From Bacteroidota bacterium (GTDB lineage: Bacteria > Bacteroidota > Bacteroidia > Chitinophagales > Chitinophagaceae): a DNA stretch of 64,000 nt. Shown here piece by piece: positions 40,732 through 50,155 of the stretch. The translations under genes and the position numbers were made by a program. Position 1 is the first letter of the stretch; each line of letters starts with the position of its first letter. A model generated the notes under the pieces. It searched no databases. It was not told the origin of the DNA and saw nothing but the letters and a program-made list of their open reading frames with translations. The DNA lies in the NCBI GenBank assembly GCA_023409975.1, contig JAEYQO010000039.1, positions 1-64,000 of the forward strand, given 5' to 3'.

Positions 40732-41343
40732 ATGACTCCGGAACGAACCTCACGCATATTGGAAGTACTGAAGCACCGTCAGCCCGATCTTACAGTTGTC
40801 CTGGAAAATGTACATGATCCGCATAATATTTCGGCCGTAATGCGCACCTGCGATTCAGTGGGTGTCCAGGAAGTCTATATACTGAACACCAAAATTGCAA
40901 AACATAAGAAGTTCGGTAGCAAGAGTTCTGCGAGTGCGGCTTCCTGGTTGACGATCCACCAGTTTGATAACGCCGGAGCATGTTTTGATGCTATCCGACA
41001 GAAATTCGACAAGATCTATGCAACTCATCTGGGTGTCAGTTCTTCCTCCCTGTATGAGTTAAATCTGACAGAACGGGTCGCTCTGGTTTTCGGCAACGAA
41101 CATGCTGGTGTATCTGAAGATGTTTTACAGTTGTGTGATGGCAACTTTATCATTCCCCAGGTAGGAATGGTGAAATCTCTCAACATTTCTGTTGCTTGTG
41201 CTGTTAGTCTGTATGAAGGTTTCAGACAACGTCAGTCTGCCGGGTTCTATGAAGGCGTACCGCGTCTTTCCGAAGCTGACAGGATGGAATTGCAGAAGGA
41301 TTGGGGTTTAGTTGATGCCGCTACAGATCCACCTGAAAAATAA
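40732..41343 (+). CDS. trmH: TrmH family tRNA 2'-O-methyltransferase
   Basis: 203 aa from ATG 40732. SPOUT motifs: VLENVHDPHNISAVMRTCDSVG, ALVFGNEHAGVSEDVL and IIPQVGMVKSLNISVACAVSLYE. The N-terminal TPERTSRILEVLKHRQPDLTVV and the C-terminal extension fit TrmH, which methylates G18 of tRNA, better than the 26.2 kb paralogue does. Convergent with rpoD across a shared terminator. Confidence 0.9.
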   Translation: MTPERTSRILEVLKHRQPDLTVVLENVHDPHNISAVMRTCDSVGVQEVYILNTKIAKHKKFGSKSSASAASWLTIHQFDNAGACFDAIRQKFDKIYATHLGVSSSSLYELNLTERVALVFGNEHAGVSEDVLQLCDGNFIIPQVGMVKSLNISVACAVSLYEGFRQRQSAGFYEGVPRLSEADRMELQKDWGLVDAATDPPEK

Positions 41344-41369
41344 CAAAGCTGGCGAACGCCAGCTTTGTT
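41342..41369. terminator. bidirectional terminator trmH / rpoD
   Basis: AACAAAGCTGGCG/CGCCAGCTTTGTT, a perfect 13-bp stem on 2 loop bases (GCGAACGC centre), with an A-run on one side and T-content on the other. Confidence 0.9.
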
Positions 41370-41388
41370 AAAAATTCTTTGAGTAAAA

Positions 41389-42258
41389 TCAATTTCCTAG
41401 ATAAGTCTTTAATAATGAACACCTGTTCGTTGCGCGCAGCTTTGTAATGGCTTTGTCTTTGATCTGGCGAACGCGTTCTCTTGTGAGCGAGAATTTTTCT
41501 CCGATATCTTCCAGGCTCATAGGGTGTTCAACACCGATACCGAAATATAGCTTGATAACATCTCTCTGACGATCGGTAAGCGTGCTCAGAGAGCGTTCAA
41601 TCTCGCAGCGTAATGAGTCATAGTGGGCGAGATCCGTATCTGCGCAGTCTGCATTAGGATTTTCCAGAACGTCCAGCAGGCTGTTGTCTTCACTGTCTGC
41701 AAACGGGGCATCAACGGATACGTGTCGCGCCGCAACTCCGAGGGTGGTCTCCACTTCCTCCGTTCCAATTTCCAGAATTTCCGCGAGCTCCTCAGTAGAA
41801 GGCTCCCTTTCAAACTCCTGTTCCAGCTGGGAATAAGCCTTACTGATCTTGTTGGAAAGGCCCACTTTGTTCAATGGCAGGCGTACGATCCTGGATTGTT
41901 CGGCCAATGCCTGCAGGATTGATTGACGGATCCACCATACTGCGTAAGAGATGAACTTAAATCCTCTGGTTTCATCAAATCTCTGGGCTGCTTTGATCAG
42001 GCCCAGGTTTCCTTCGTTAATCAGGTCACTTAAGGAAAGGCCCTGATTCTGATACTGCTTCGCTACTGAAACCACAAAACGCAAATTGGCTTTGGTGAGC
42101 TTCTCGAGCGCTCGCTGATCACCCTGTTTGATCCGGATGGCAAGTTGTACTTCCTCCTCCGGTGTAATCAGGTCTACTTTACCAATCTCCTGCAGATACT
42201 TCTCAAGGGACTGGCTCTCACGATTCGTTATAGATTTCGTGATCTTTAGCTGACGCAT
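41389..42258 (-). CDS. rpoD: primary RNA polymerase sigma factor (Bacteroidota RpoD/SigA)
   Basis: 289 aa from ATG at 42256-42258 (MRQLKITKSITNRES, the standard start); an ATG two codons earlier is possible. Region 1.1 is absent, as in all Bacteroidota primary sigmas. Region 1.2 (SLEKYLQEIGKVDLITPEEEV), region 2 (NLRFVVSVAKQYQNQGLSLSDLINEG, KFISYAVWWIRQ), region 3 and region 4 with its helix-turn-helix (MSLEDIGEKFSLTRERVRQI) follow. It reads the TAnnTTTG promoters seen through this window. Confidence 0.97.
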   Translation of the reverse strand: MRQLKITKSITNRESQSLEKYLQEIGKVDLITPEEEVQLAIRIKQGDQRALEKLTKANLRFVVSVAKQYQNQGLSLSDLINEGNLGLIKAAQRFDETRGFKFISYAVWWIRQSILQALAEQSRIVRLPLNKVGLSNKISKAYSQLEQEFEREPSTEELAEILEIGTEEVETTLGVAARHVSVDAPFADSEDNSLLDVLENPNADCADTDLAHYDSLRCEIERSLSTLTDRQRDVIKLYFGIGVEHPMSLEDIGEKFSLTRERVRQIKDKAITKLRATNRCSLLKTYLGN

Positions 42259-42335
42259 TGACATAGAAGTGAATTTTTGTGTGTATTAATGAAGTGAACA
42301 GATGTTTTCAAAAGGGAAATGTGACATTGTTATGG

Positions 42336-42367
42336 CAAATCTAATGGCTGATGCAATTCAACCCAAA
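42336..42367 (-). promoter_or_regulatory. rpoD promoter
   Basis: Minus-strand TTTG (42367-42364), 20-bp spacer, TAGATTTG (42343-42336), a full match to the Bacteroidota consensus. The leader would be about 70 nt. Confidence 0.7.
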
Positions 42368-42496
42368 TAAAATTAAGTATTTGTTAACACGTTTTTATCA
42401 AAGCTTTTAGACTATTTGAGCTACTATCCGCGCACCTCTGCCGAAAAACATCCCGAAAGTTGTGCTTGCAGTGGTACAAATAAATCCTAAAAAGAT

Positions 42497-42526
42497 TTTG
42501 ATTGTTCCTTTGTTTTTTTATTATTG
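42497..42526 (+). promoter_or_regulatory. promoter of START-like gene
   Basis: TTTG 42497-42500, 18-bp spacer, TATTATTG 42519-42526 (one base off). ATG 42560 lies 33 bp on. Confidence 0.55.
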
Positions 42527-42559
42527 CAGCCAGACAAAATAACCGTGAATACATCCGCG

Positions 42560-42940
42560 ATGAAGAAAAAAATCATGTACACCCTGGAGTTCCCAATTCG
42601 TTGCTCTCCGTCGATTCTTTACGAATTCCTCTCTACTCCCGTGGGTCTACAGGAATGGTTTGCAGACAAAGTCGATCAACGTGACAGTCATTTTTATTTC
42701 ACCTGGAACGGCGCTACAGATACCGCGGAAATGATAGAAGCGGTAGAAAATGAATATATCGTCTACCGTTGGGACTATTATGATGATGACGAGTTTTTTG
42801 AGTTCAGAATTGAGCAAAGTCCGGTAACCAATGAAACGATCCTTAAGATCACCGACTTTGGAGACAAAGGCGACCTGAAGGATGCTGAGCGGCTCTGGAA
42901 TTCCCAGGTAAATGATCTCAAACACAGAATAGGTAGTTAG
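42560..42940 (+). CDS. START-like domain protein
   Basis: 126 aa from ATG 42560 (MKKKIMYTLEFPI); frames opening at 42502 or 42524 begin inside the promoter. SRPBCC/START fold: an N-terminal strand, the SPSILYEFLSTPVGLQEWFADKV helix pair, and a strand-rich acidic core (DYYDDDEFFEF). This Bacteroidota protein family is conserved but of unknown ligand. Cytoplasmic. Confidence 0.82.
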   Translation: MKKKIMYTLEFPIRCSPSILYEFLSTPVGLQEWFADKVDQRDSHFYFTWNGATDTAEMIEAVENEYIVYRWDYYDDDEFFEFRIEQSPVTNETILKITDFGDKGDLKDAERLWNSQVNDLKHRIGS

Positions 42941-42960
42941 AGCTTAAACCGATAAAAACA

Positions 42961-42990
42961 AAAGGCGGTCCGATACCGGGCCGCCTTTTT
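42961..42990. terminator. bidirectional terminator between the two START/SRPBCC genes
   Basis: AAAGGCGG (42961-42968) pairs with CCGCCTTT (42981-42988); T-runs on both strands. Confidence 0.85.
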
Positions 42991-43011
42991 CAGATTCTTA
43001 CCGTGCTTAGG

Positions 43012-43455
43012 CTACAGTCTGTTTTCGCTGATCTCCTTTAGCCTTTGAAGGGCCTTAGGCCACATTTCGTTCATCATGTTCTCCGACGTTTCCGCAACAT
43101 CCAGTTCTATCGCCAGTTTGGTTTTACTGTCAACGGTCTTCAGCAGGTAATTTTCATGAGCGCCGGCCCAGGATTTCACCTTTTCACTATCCAGATTTTC
43201 TACGTTGTTCTCGATCATTCCCAGGTGTTCGATGGACATGTATTCATTGGGAACATTTTTAGCAATGCGGGCCACCATCCCTGAACCGCTTCCATCTAAA
43301 AATAAGACCTTACTGCCTTCCTTCCAGTCTGTCTCTGCGTAGGAGTTTTCATTGAAAGCAGAAGTCCACTGCCTGTAGGTAGTGTCATCCCAAAGTGTCT
43401 GCCAGACTACCTCGCGGGGAGCATCGATTAAAATTTCGTACTCAAGCTTCTTCAT
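43012..43455 (-). CDS. SRPBCC (AHSA1-like) protein
   Basis: 147 aa. The opening EYEILIDAPREVVWQTLWDDTTYRQWTSAF is the AHSA1/SRPBCC entry, and the C-terminal helix MNEMWPKALQRLKEI closes the hydrophobic pocket. It binds a lipid-like or small hydrophobic ligand in other members; here the ligand is unknown. Convergent with the START gene. A minus-strand TAATTTTG box lies 35 bp upstream. Confidence 0.85.
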   Translation of the reverse strand: MKKLEYEILIDAPREVVWQTLWDDTTYRQWTSAFNENSYAETDWKEGSKVLFLDGSGSGMVARIAKNVPNEYMSIEHLGMIENNVENLDSEKVKSWAGAHENYLLKTVDSKTKLAIELDVAETSENMMNEMWPKALQRLKEISENRL

Positions 43456-43489
43456 TTTGAAGGATTTTTAATGATTTGAACTCTTTCAT

Positions 43490-43497
43490 CAAAATTA
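43490..43497 (-). promoter_or_regulatory. -7 box of SRPBCC gene
   Basis: Minus-strand TAATTTTG, 34 bp upstream of the ATG. Confidence 0.5.
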
Positions 43498-43562
43498 CCG
43501 CTGCCACCTTTCGGTGAACAGGTAGTAAAACGTCGTATTCAGGGTTTTTTGCGACAATTTCA

Positions 43563-45143
43563 CTATTCCCGCAGGACTAGCCTGCCCGTGTATTGAACGC
43601 TCTGGAAACGTAGTTTTATCTGATAGATGCCGGGGGTCAGCCGCGACAGATCGATGGTTTCCCGATGTTTCCCGGAAGAATACCATTTATCGGCGAATGG
43701 TTGCTGCTGAAGTCTGCCCGTGAGGTCAAGGATCTCCAGCGTGCCCTGCTCTTCTTTTTCAAGTGCAAAATCCAGATGAACAGTTCCACTGGAAGGATTG
43801 GGATAAAGTTCCAGGCGTCTCGTGGAGGCGACTCCGACAGGTTGTTGGATATTCAGGATAGAACTGCTATCGATCAAAATGTTTTCGTCTCCTGGTTGAT
43901 ACAGCGTATAGATGAAATATACAAGCAGCATTTCATCTGTGGTGGCTTCACCCACTGCTACGTTCTGGGGAGGGTTGTTGGGGTTCCAGGTATTGTTCGC
44001 CGTATTGTCGTAGTGTGCAACGCCATACAGTTGCGTGCCTCCAGAGACTTTTTCAATTTTCGGAAACATATAGAAACCTTGCCAGTGGAAGTTCCAGTCG
44101 TTTATCCGGATCAATTTCTGTGTATCCAGTGCGGGAGTAATGCCGAAAACGGACATGCTCCTGCCAATCAGGTGCATATGGGGCGCAACACCGAGGACCG
44201 ACACATTCAGGAAAGCAGGAACATCAAACTTTGATACGAAGCTTTTGGTTTGATTGGCAGGAATAAACAGGGGACCATTAACCAGATTCGGTCCGTGATT
44301 CAGGGCCGGGTCGATGTACACGCTTCTCACATTATTATCTGGCGTGAAGAAGAAATGGATCTTCGTGCTGTCGAGCATGCCCATTGTACCGGCAGGGTAA
44401 TGGACCTGAATGACGATATCAGCATTTTTGGGAAGCCTTACTCCGAATCCGGCCGGATATTTCAATGGGGCAGTTCCGGGTACCCAGCCGCCCAATAGTA
44501 TAGCGTCATTAGTTCCAACACCCCCGAAACTGGTATAGCCAGGGAGAGGATCTGCCGCGTCCAGCTGAGCGCAGACACCTGTTGTATCAGCATAAACGAG
44601 GACGTGGTGTACAATCCCGCGGTTTCCCGGAATCGCTTCGAAAGCGGCGATATACTTATCAACCGATAGTCCGCTGGGGACGACGAAGCACTGATATACA
44701 TCACTACCCAGTGCTGTTGAACTATAAACAGGAATGGGCGCTACCAGATCTGGGGTTCCGGGCAGGTCGCCCGAGCTGTTGAAGACGGGTAGGGGTGGTG
44801 CAAGATTGGGGTCACCGTGCGGTTTTCCACCGTTAACCCAATCTACGATTTTGTCTATTTCCGACTGTTCCAGCAGACGCTCATGTGCAAGTCTTTTATA
44901 GGTGGGGTCGGGTGGCCAGGGCGGCATTCTCCTGTTCGATACGGAAGCGGCGATAGCAGATCCAAAGGTTACGGCATTCTGATAAGTTACCAGCTCAAAA
45001 GGAGCTATCCCTCCGGGCCTGTGACAGGAAACACAATTATTGTAAAGGATCGGGGCAACACCGGAACTCCAGTCGGGTGTCTGTGACTGACCGGGAAGTG
45101 GAACCAAAAATCCCAGGATAAAAATGAGTAAGAGTCTGCGCAT
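43563..45143 (-). CDS. T9SS-exported cytochrome c / copper type II monooxygenase-like protein
   Basis: 526 aa from ATG at 45141-45143, where a signal peptide begins (to about residue 21); a frame open to 45209 is rejected. A heme site C-x2-C-H (C37, C40, H41) with MPPWPPDP further on gives a small cytochrome c domain. Two beta-sandwich domains follow with copper-type ligands as in peptidylglycine and dopamine monooxygenases: HHVLVY, the H-x-H of APHMHLIG, and a late TDEMLL Met. The last 75 residues are a type A T9SS sorting domain (LELYPNPSSGTVHL to the GRLVLRE end). Secreted across the outer membrane. Enzyme activity is inferred. Confidence 0.85.
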   Translation of the reverse strand: MRRLLLIFILGFLVPLPGQSQTPDWSSGVAPILYNNCVSCHRPGGIAPFELVTYQNAVTFGSAIAASVSNRRMPPWPPDPTYKRLAHERLLEQSEIDKIVDWVNGGKPHGDPNLAPPLPVFNSSGDLPGTPDLVAPIPVYSSTALGSDVYQCFVVPSGLSVDKYIAAFEAIPGNRGIVHHVLVYADTTGVCAQLDAADPLPGYTSFGGVGTNDAILLGGWVPGTAPLKYPAGFGVRLPKNADIVIQVHYPAGTMGMLDSTKIHFFFTPDNNVRSVYIDPALNHGPNLVNGPLFIPANQTKSFVSKFDVPAFLNVSVLGVAPHMHLIGRSMSVFGITPALDTQKLIRINDWNFHWQGFYMFPKIEKVSGGTQLYGVAHYDNTANNTWNPNNPPQNVAVGEATTDEMLLVYFIYTLYQPGDENILIDSSSILNIQQPVGVASTRRLELYPNPSSGTVHLDFALEKEEQGTLEILDLTGRLQQQPFADKWYSSGKHRETIDLSRLTPGIYQIKLRFQSVQYTGRLVLRE

Positions 45144-45221
45144 GAAATAGTTTTCGGAAAGGTACAAATTATAGAATATTTTAGGTGAATTATCGTGGCA
45201 TGATTTCAAAAGGAACGCTAT

Positions 45222-45935
45222 ATGCTCAAGTCAGTAAAGGTCAGGATACAAAAATTTTTTGCGGCTCTGGGTCTGCTCTCTTTCGAGCTTATTGTGGTCT
45301 TACTGCTATTCCTGCTTGCGGTTTCCACTTTCGGTTTCTTTGTCAAACAGATTTTTATCGATGATCAGGTGGCGTTTGACCAGAAAGTGTTTGAATGGCT
45401 GGCTACAAGAGTCACGCCCTTCAATACGGAGTTTATGGAGTTCATCACGTTCCTGGGAACCCATACCTTTCTGATTCCTGCAAATCTGGTATTGCTCACC
45501 TGGTTTTTATTGGTGAGGAAACATCGCTGGTATTCCATAAAAGTTGTGGCGATCGCTTTAAGCAGCACAGCACTGATGTTTGTTTTAAAGAATTTCTTTT
45601 CCCGTGAACGTCCTTTGATACCCTTGCTGGAGCCAGCGCTGGGCTACAGCTTCCCGAGTGGTCATTCCCTGATGAGTTTTTCTTTTTATGGCCTGCTGAT
45701 CTTTCTCAGTTATAAGAATTTCAGACACCCCCTGGTAAAGTGGCTGGTCATTACTTCTCTTGTGATATTGATTTTGTTGATCGGTTTTAGCCGGATTTAT
45801 CTCAGAGTACATTACTTCAGCGATGTATTGGCAGGTTTTGCTGTAGGTATCGCCTGGCTGATCTTTTCGATCTGGTTGCTCAATAAGATCGAAAGGTATA
45901 GTAAAAGGAATATCGAGCCAGTGCTTGAGGAATAA
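45222..45935 (+). CDS. PAP2 family membrane phosphatase, copy B
   Basis: 237 aa, six membrane segments. Signature parts: KNFFSRERP (K-x6-RP), SFPSGHS (PSGH), GFSRIYLRVHYFSDVLAG (SR-x5-H-x3-D). Related to undecaprenyl-diphosphate phosphatase and lipid phosphatases. Divergent from the T9SS protein gene. Only distantly similar to copy A at 22.8 kb. Confidence 0.92.
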   Translation: MLKSVKVRIQKFFAALGLLSFELIVVLLLFLLAVSTFGFFVKQIFIDDQVAFDQKVFEWLATRVTPFNTEFMEFITFLGTHTFLIPANLVLLTWFLLVRKHRWYSIKVVAIALSSTALMFVLKNFFSRERPLIPLLEPALGYSFPSGHSLMSFSFYGLLIFLSYKNFRHPLVKWLVITSLVILILLIGFSRIYLRVHYFSDVLAGFAVGIAWLIFSIWLLNKIERYSKRNIEPVLEE

Positions 45936-45965
45936 GGTCAGAACTGAAAAATACACCGTAAACCA

Positions 45966-45999
45966 AAAGGCTGCTTCAGAGCGATCTGAAACAGCCTTT
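45966..45999. terminator. terminator between PAP2 and M16 genes
   Basis: AAAGGCTG (45966-45973) with CAGCCTTT (45992-45999), an inner TTCAGA/TCTGAA stem and GCGA loop. It can serve both convergent genes. Confidence 0.8.
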
Positions 46000-46026
46000 G
46001 ATATCAGGTGAGCGGGTCTTCTCTAT

Positions 46027-48873
46027 TTAGTACAAAGGATTTCCTTCTTTATCCAGTTCGACCATATCATACCCAAGTTGCTGAAGTTTTGGCCATACCT
46101 TGCTCTTGTCACCCACGAGTACAATATTCACTTTCTGCAGGTCTGGTGTCAGCTTTTGCGCCAGCTTGTTCAGCTCGTCGATAGACAGCTCTTCCAGTAG
46201 TTTGTTTTGTTGTTTCGTAAAGTCGGCCGGCAGGTCGTAGTAAAGTATTCGGCTCAGGAAGCTGGCTTTTTGGAAAGCCGCTTCATATTTACGGGCATCA
46301 CTTTGCCCCATTGACTTTTTGGTGAACTCCAACTCTTCGGCGGTAAGCCCCTTTCCACGAAACTCCTCAAGGATATTCATAACATTCACCAGAGCGCTGT
46401 CTGTGGCGTTGCCTTTGATACCTGCACTAAAGCTATAAGTTCCTGTGTACTTGTCACCATCGAAAAAGGCTCTCGCACCGTAAGTCCAGCCGTTCTCTTC
46501 ACGGAGGTTCAGGTTCAGTCTGCTATTGAATGCACCACCCAGGGGGTAGTTGAGTACACCCGCTTTGAAGTAATCGCCAAATGCATCGTATTTGAGATCG
46601 GTAACATATCCAACCCTAAACTCAGTCTGGGCGGCGTTTGGTACATCTACAAAGTAGATCCTGGTTTTTTCAGTTTTAGGTGCTGCTTTGATTTCAGGTA
46701 GCTTTACTTCTTTTGCCGGAAGCTGAGCAATAAATCCAAGTTTTGGAAGAATCTCATCTTTTGTTACATCACCAACTACTACCAACTGAGCATCTTTTCT
46801 GGAGACATAGTTTTTATAGTAGTTCTCCACGTCACTGAGCGTAATATTATTCAGTGTCTTCTCCGTCCCGCTGCGAGGCCACGCCAGCACATTATCTGCA
46901 CCGAAAAGGATTTTTGGATATACAATTGATGCAACATAATTGGGTCTGTTCATTGCGTTTCGCAGACTTTCTAAAGTGCGTTTTTTATTTGTTTCGAAAG
47001 CCTCACTCGTGAACTTTGGACGCAGCAGACGTTCTTCCAGAAGTTCAAGGGTTTTGTTCAGGTTTTTCTTCAGGCTTTGTACTACCACTACTGTTGCGTC
47101 ATCTTCCGTGTATACACCGATACTGGATCCAAGTTTGTCCAGGGCATTACTGAACTCTTCCGCGGTGTAATTTTCCGTATCCTCGCCCATCATAGTAGCC
47201 GTCATACTGGCAAGTCCGGCCTTATCTGGCTGGCTGGCTTCTACCATTTTGCCACCTTTGAAAGTGAGCTGCAATGCCACCACCGGAATCTCGTCTGATC
47301 TGGTGCCGATAGCCTTAACAGTGCCCGCAACATCAGCGGTCCAGAACTCAGGAACATTCACCACAGGATTAGGCCCGTTACCAGGCATCTTACTGCGGTC
47401 GAAATTGTCCTTCGCCTTGACATACTTCAGTCCGTCATAACCATAGTCTGGTGCTTTATACCCCTCTTCAGAGATCACATAATTGTCTTCGGCAGCTTTA
47501 TTATCCTCGCTATCTTTTGTGAGCACGCTTACAATAACACCGGGACGGGCTTTGATGTATTTATTGTAGGCATTCATCACGTCTTCCTTCGTGACGGAAG
47601 TGTACATGTTCAGGGTTTTTCCGATGTAATTGGCATTTCCTGTGAATGTTTCATAAGCGGCAAGCATCGATACTTTCCCGGAAACATTCTCCAGTCTTTT
47701 TATAAAGCTTGCCTCCATTCCTGAACGGAATTTTTCAATATCCTCATCTGTTACACCGCGCTTTTCGAATTCGACAAACGCCTGGCGAACTGCCTGTTCC
47801 ATGTCTGCCAGTCTTTGACCCGGGTAAGGTGTCACTGAAATGGTGAACTCTCCTGCAAGTTCCGCGCAATAGTTGTAGACGGAAGCATTAACAGCTTTTT
47901 GAGTTATAACGAGGCTTTGGTAGAGTAATGAATTCTTTCCCTGACCGAGAATCTCTGCAAAGCAATCCAATGCCACTTCCTCTTTGGAATACATGGGTGG
48001 AGTAGGGTAGACCATGCGCAGCATAGGAACCTTTGCATAATTGTCCATCATTGACACATAGCGGTCTTCCTTTAGTTCCGGAAGCGGAAGCTTCATCGGC
48101 GCAACCTCGGGCCCGCGGGGGATACTTTCAAAGTACTTGTCCACCAATTGGACAACGTCTTTCGTTTTAACAGCACCGCCAATAGTGAGCACGGCATTGT
48201 TTGGTCCGTACCAACGCAGGAAGAAGTTCTTCAGATCATCCACGTTCACACGGTCAAGATCTTCCAGGTAGCCAATGGTCAACCAGGAGTAGGGATGACC
48301 ATAAGGATAAAGGTTCTTCACCATTACTTCATTGACAAGTCCGTAGGGTACATTATCATAACGCTGACCGCGTTCGTTCTTCACTGTAGAACGCTGAATT
48401 TCGAATTTCTTCTGAGTGACTGCATCCAGCAAAAAGCCCATACGGTCAGCTTCAAGCCAAAGCATTTTTTCCAACTGGTTACTGGGAACGGTCTCAAAAT
48501 AGTTCGTTCTGTCCCGGTTGGTGGTACCATTCAAAGTTCCACCAGCTTCTGTGATGATCTTAAAATGTGCTTCGTCCGCAACATTATCGGACCCCTGGAA
48601 CATCATATGTTCAAAAAAGTGTGCAAATCCGGATTTTCCGATCTCCTCTCGCGCGGAGCCTACATGATACGTCACATCTACGTGGACGATCGGATCTGAG
48701 TGGTCTTCATGGACGATCAGGGTAAGTCCGTTTGGAAAGACATACTTCTCATAGGGAATGACTACCTCATTTCCTTTCCGGGTAACCTTTTCCACCAGCT
48801 TTGCCTGTGCAAAAGCAGTCAATGGTGTAGCGACTGTAACCAGTGCGACCAGGCTTAATAAAATCCTCTTCAT
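46027..48873 (-). CDS. M16 zinc metalloprotease, fused double module
   Basis: 948 aa. Signal peptide 1-23. The N-terminal M16 module has the inverted zinc motif H85-F-F-E88-H89 with a downstream Glu in NERGQRYDN. The C-terminal module (from about 520) lacks the motif, as in the paired active/inactive arrangement of pitrilysin-type enzymes, here fused in one chain. Such enzymes enclose and cut peptides, probably in the periplasm. Monocistronic. Confidence 0.94.
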   Translation of the reverse strand: MKRILLSLVALVTVATPLTAFAQAKLVEKVTRKGNEVVIPYEKYVFPNGLTLIVHEDHSDPIVHVDVTYHVGSAREEIGKSGFAHFFEHMMFQGSDNVADEAHFKIITEAGGTLNGTTNRDRTNYFETVPSNQLEKMLWLEADRMGFLLDAVTQKKFEIQRSTVKNERGQRYDNVPYGLVNEVMVKNLYPYGHPYSWLTIGYLEDLDRVNVDDLKNFFLRWYGPNNAVLTIGGAVKTKDVVQLVDKYFESIPRGPEVAPMKLPLPELKEDRYVSMMDNYAKVPMLRMVYPTPPMYSKEEVALDCFAEILGQGKNSLLYQSLVITQKAVNASVYNYCAELAGEFTISVTPYPGQRLADMEQAVRQAFVEFEKRGVTDEDIEKFRSGMEASFIKRLENVSGKVSMLAAYETFTGNANYIGKTLNMYTSVTKEDVMNAYNKYIKARPGVIVSVLTKDSEDNKAAEDNYVISEEGYKAPDYGYDGLKYVKAKDNFDRSKMPGNGPNPVVNVPEFWTADVAGTVKAIGTRSDEIPVVALQLTFKGGKMVEASQPDKAGLASMTATMMGEDTENYTAEEFSNALDKLGSSIGVYTEDDATVVVVQSLKKNLNKTLELLEERLLRPKFTSEAFETNKKRTLESLRNAMNRPNYVASIVYPKILFGADNVLAWPRSGTEKTLNNITLSDVENYYKNYVSRKDAQLVVVGDVTKDEILPKLGFIAQLPAKEVKLPEIKAAPKTEKTRIYFVDVPNAAQTEFRVGYVTDLKYDAFGDYFKAGVLNYPLGGAFNSRLNLNLREENGWTYGARAFFDGDKYTGTYSFSAGIKGNATDSALVNVMNILEEFRGKGLTAEELEFTKKSMGQSDARKYEAAFQKASFLSRILYYDLPADFTKQQNKLLEELSIDELNKLAQKLTPDLQKVNIVLVGDKSKVWPKLQQLGYDMVELDKEGNPLY

Positions 48874-48985
48874 TTATATGTATTGTTTAATATACCAACT
48901 CCTGTAAAAATAAGGCATTAAGCGTTGGCCTCAGGGGGAATTTTCCGGGGGATTTTGAAACTGTGTGTGATAAATGAGGGCTATA

Positions 48986-50107
48986 TTATTCTTTGTCAGT
49001 CTGCCTTGGTGGAGATGTCCTTTTTCTTCTTCCGATCCAAAGCCTTGTCATCGGATTGGCCTTTGGCTGTTCGTCACCCAGAATTAGTCCCCAGTGTTTA
49101 AAGCTGTCTGAGTGATCAAAGGTAATCTTGAGGATCGCCATAACAGGTAGTGAGAGAAACATACCTGCAACTCCGGCCAGGGCACCTCCTATGATCACAC
49201 CGATAATACTGGCGAGGGCGTTAAGACGAACCTTGGAACCGACGATCCGTGGCATCAGGATATTGTTATCCAGGAACTGAACCACAGCGATGGAGGCCAG
49301 TACAGTGATGACTGGTGTCAGGTCCTGAGAGGATGTAATCGTCAGCAGCACCCCGATAATATTACCGATTAAAGCTCCCACATAGGGGATCAGGTTCAGG
49401 AAGGCGAATACGAGCCCGATCAGTAAGGCATGCTTAATTCCAAGGATCATAAGGAGGCCCCCCAGCAAGACAGTGATATAGGTGATCTGAATAAGCAGGC
49501 CGACGAGATAACTTTTGATGATGGTTTCTACCTGAAGCAGGGTCTTGTTTACAGTGTCATATTTCCCTGGGCTGAACCAGGTAAATACAAACTTGATTAA
49601 AAGATTCTTATAATAGAGGATCAGGAAGGCGTAGATAGGAAGCAACCCAATAAAGACGAACACACCAGTCACCGTTAATGCTGCACCGCTGAGGTAGTTG
49701 GTGGCATTACCGAGCATGCTGTTACTTTGTGCCCTTAACCATTCGAGCTGTTGCTGGGTAGTGAAATTGGTCTTTTCATTAATCCAGCCACTTATGCTTC
49801 TGAAATGAGCATTGAGGTTTTCCTGAATGGTAGGGATATCTGCCAGTAGTCTTGCGATCTGCATCCAGAAGAACCATCCTACGAATACCAGCAACACCAG
49901 AGCTGTTAACAGAGAAAGCGCGATGGCCAGAACCTCAGGGAACCGAATCCGTTTGAGAAACCGGTAGATCGGCAGGAGCATAATCGCCAGGAAGAAAGCC
50001 ATGAGGAATGGTGTGATAACCTCGCTGGCCTTTGCGAAGATATAGCCAATGCCCAGTAGTCCCAGCAGTTCTATGGATCTTCTGACCGTAACCGGTAAGT
50101 CCTTCAT
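48986..50107 (-). CDS. AI-2E transporter family (PerM/TqsA-like) membrane protein
   Basis: 373 aa; the preceding codon is also ATG. Eight membrane segments in the family pattern: two early pairs, a soluble loop (about 100-150), then the GLVFAFLNLIPYVGALIGNIIG core and the later DNNILMPRIVGSKVRLNALASIIGVIIGG stretch, all hallmarks. Members export signals or ions. It ends with a basic tail. It lies 46 bp after the AIM24 gene on the same strand. Confidence 0.92.
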   Translation of the reverse strand: MKDLPVTVRRSIELLGLLGIGYIFAKASEVITPFLMAFFLAIMLLPIYRFLKRIRFPEVLAIALSLLTALVLLVFVGWFFWMQIARLLADIPTIQENLNAHFRSISGWINEKTNFTTQQQLEWLRAQSNSMLGNATNYLSGAALTVTGVFVFIGLLPIYAFLILYYKNLLIKFVFTWFSPGKYDTVNKTLLQVETIIKSYLVGLLIQITYITVLLGGLLMILGIKHALLIGLVFAFLNLIPYVGALIGNIIGVLLTITSSQDLTPVITVLASIAVVQFLDNNILMPRIVGSKVRLNALASIIGVIIGGALAGVAGMFLSLPVMAILKITFDHSDSFKHWGLILGDEQPKANPMTRLWIGRRKRTSPPRQTDKE

Positions 50108-50155
50108 CATTGATAATTATTTTGAGGGATATCTGAAAGGCAGCCCATGATCGGG

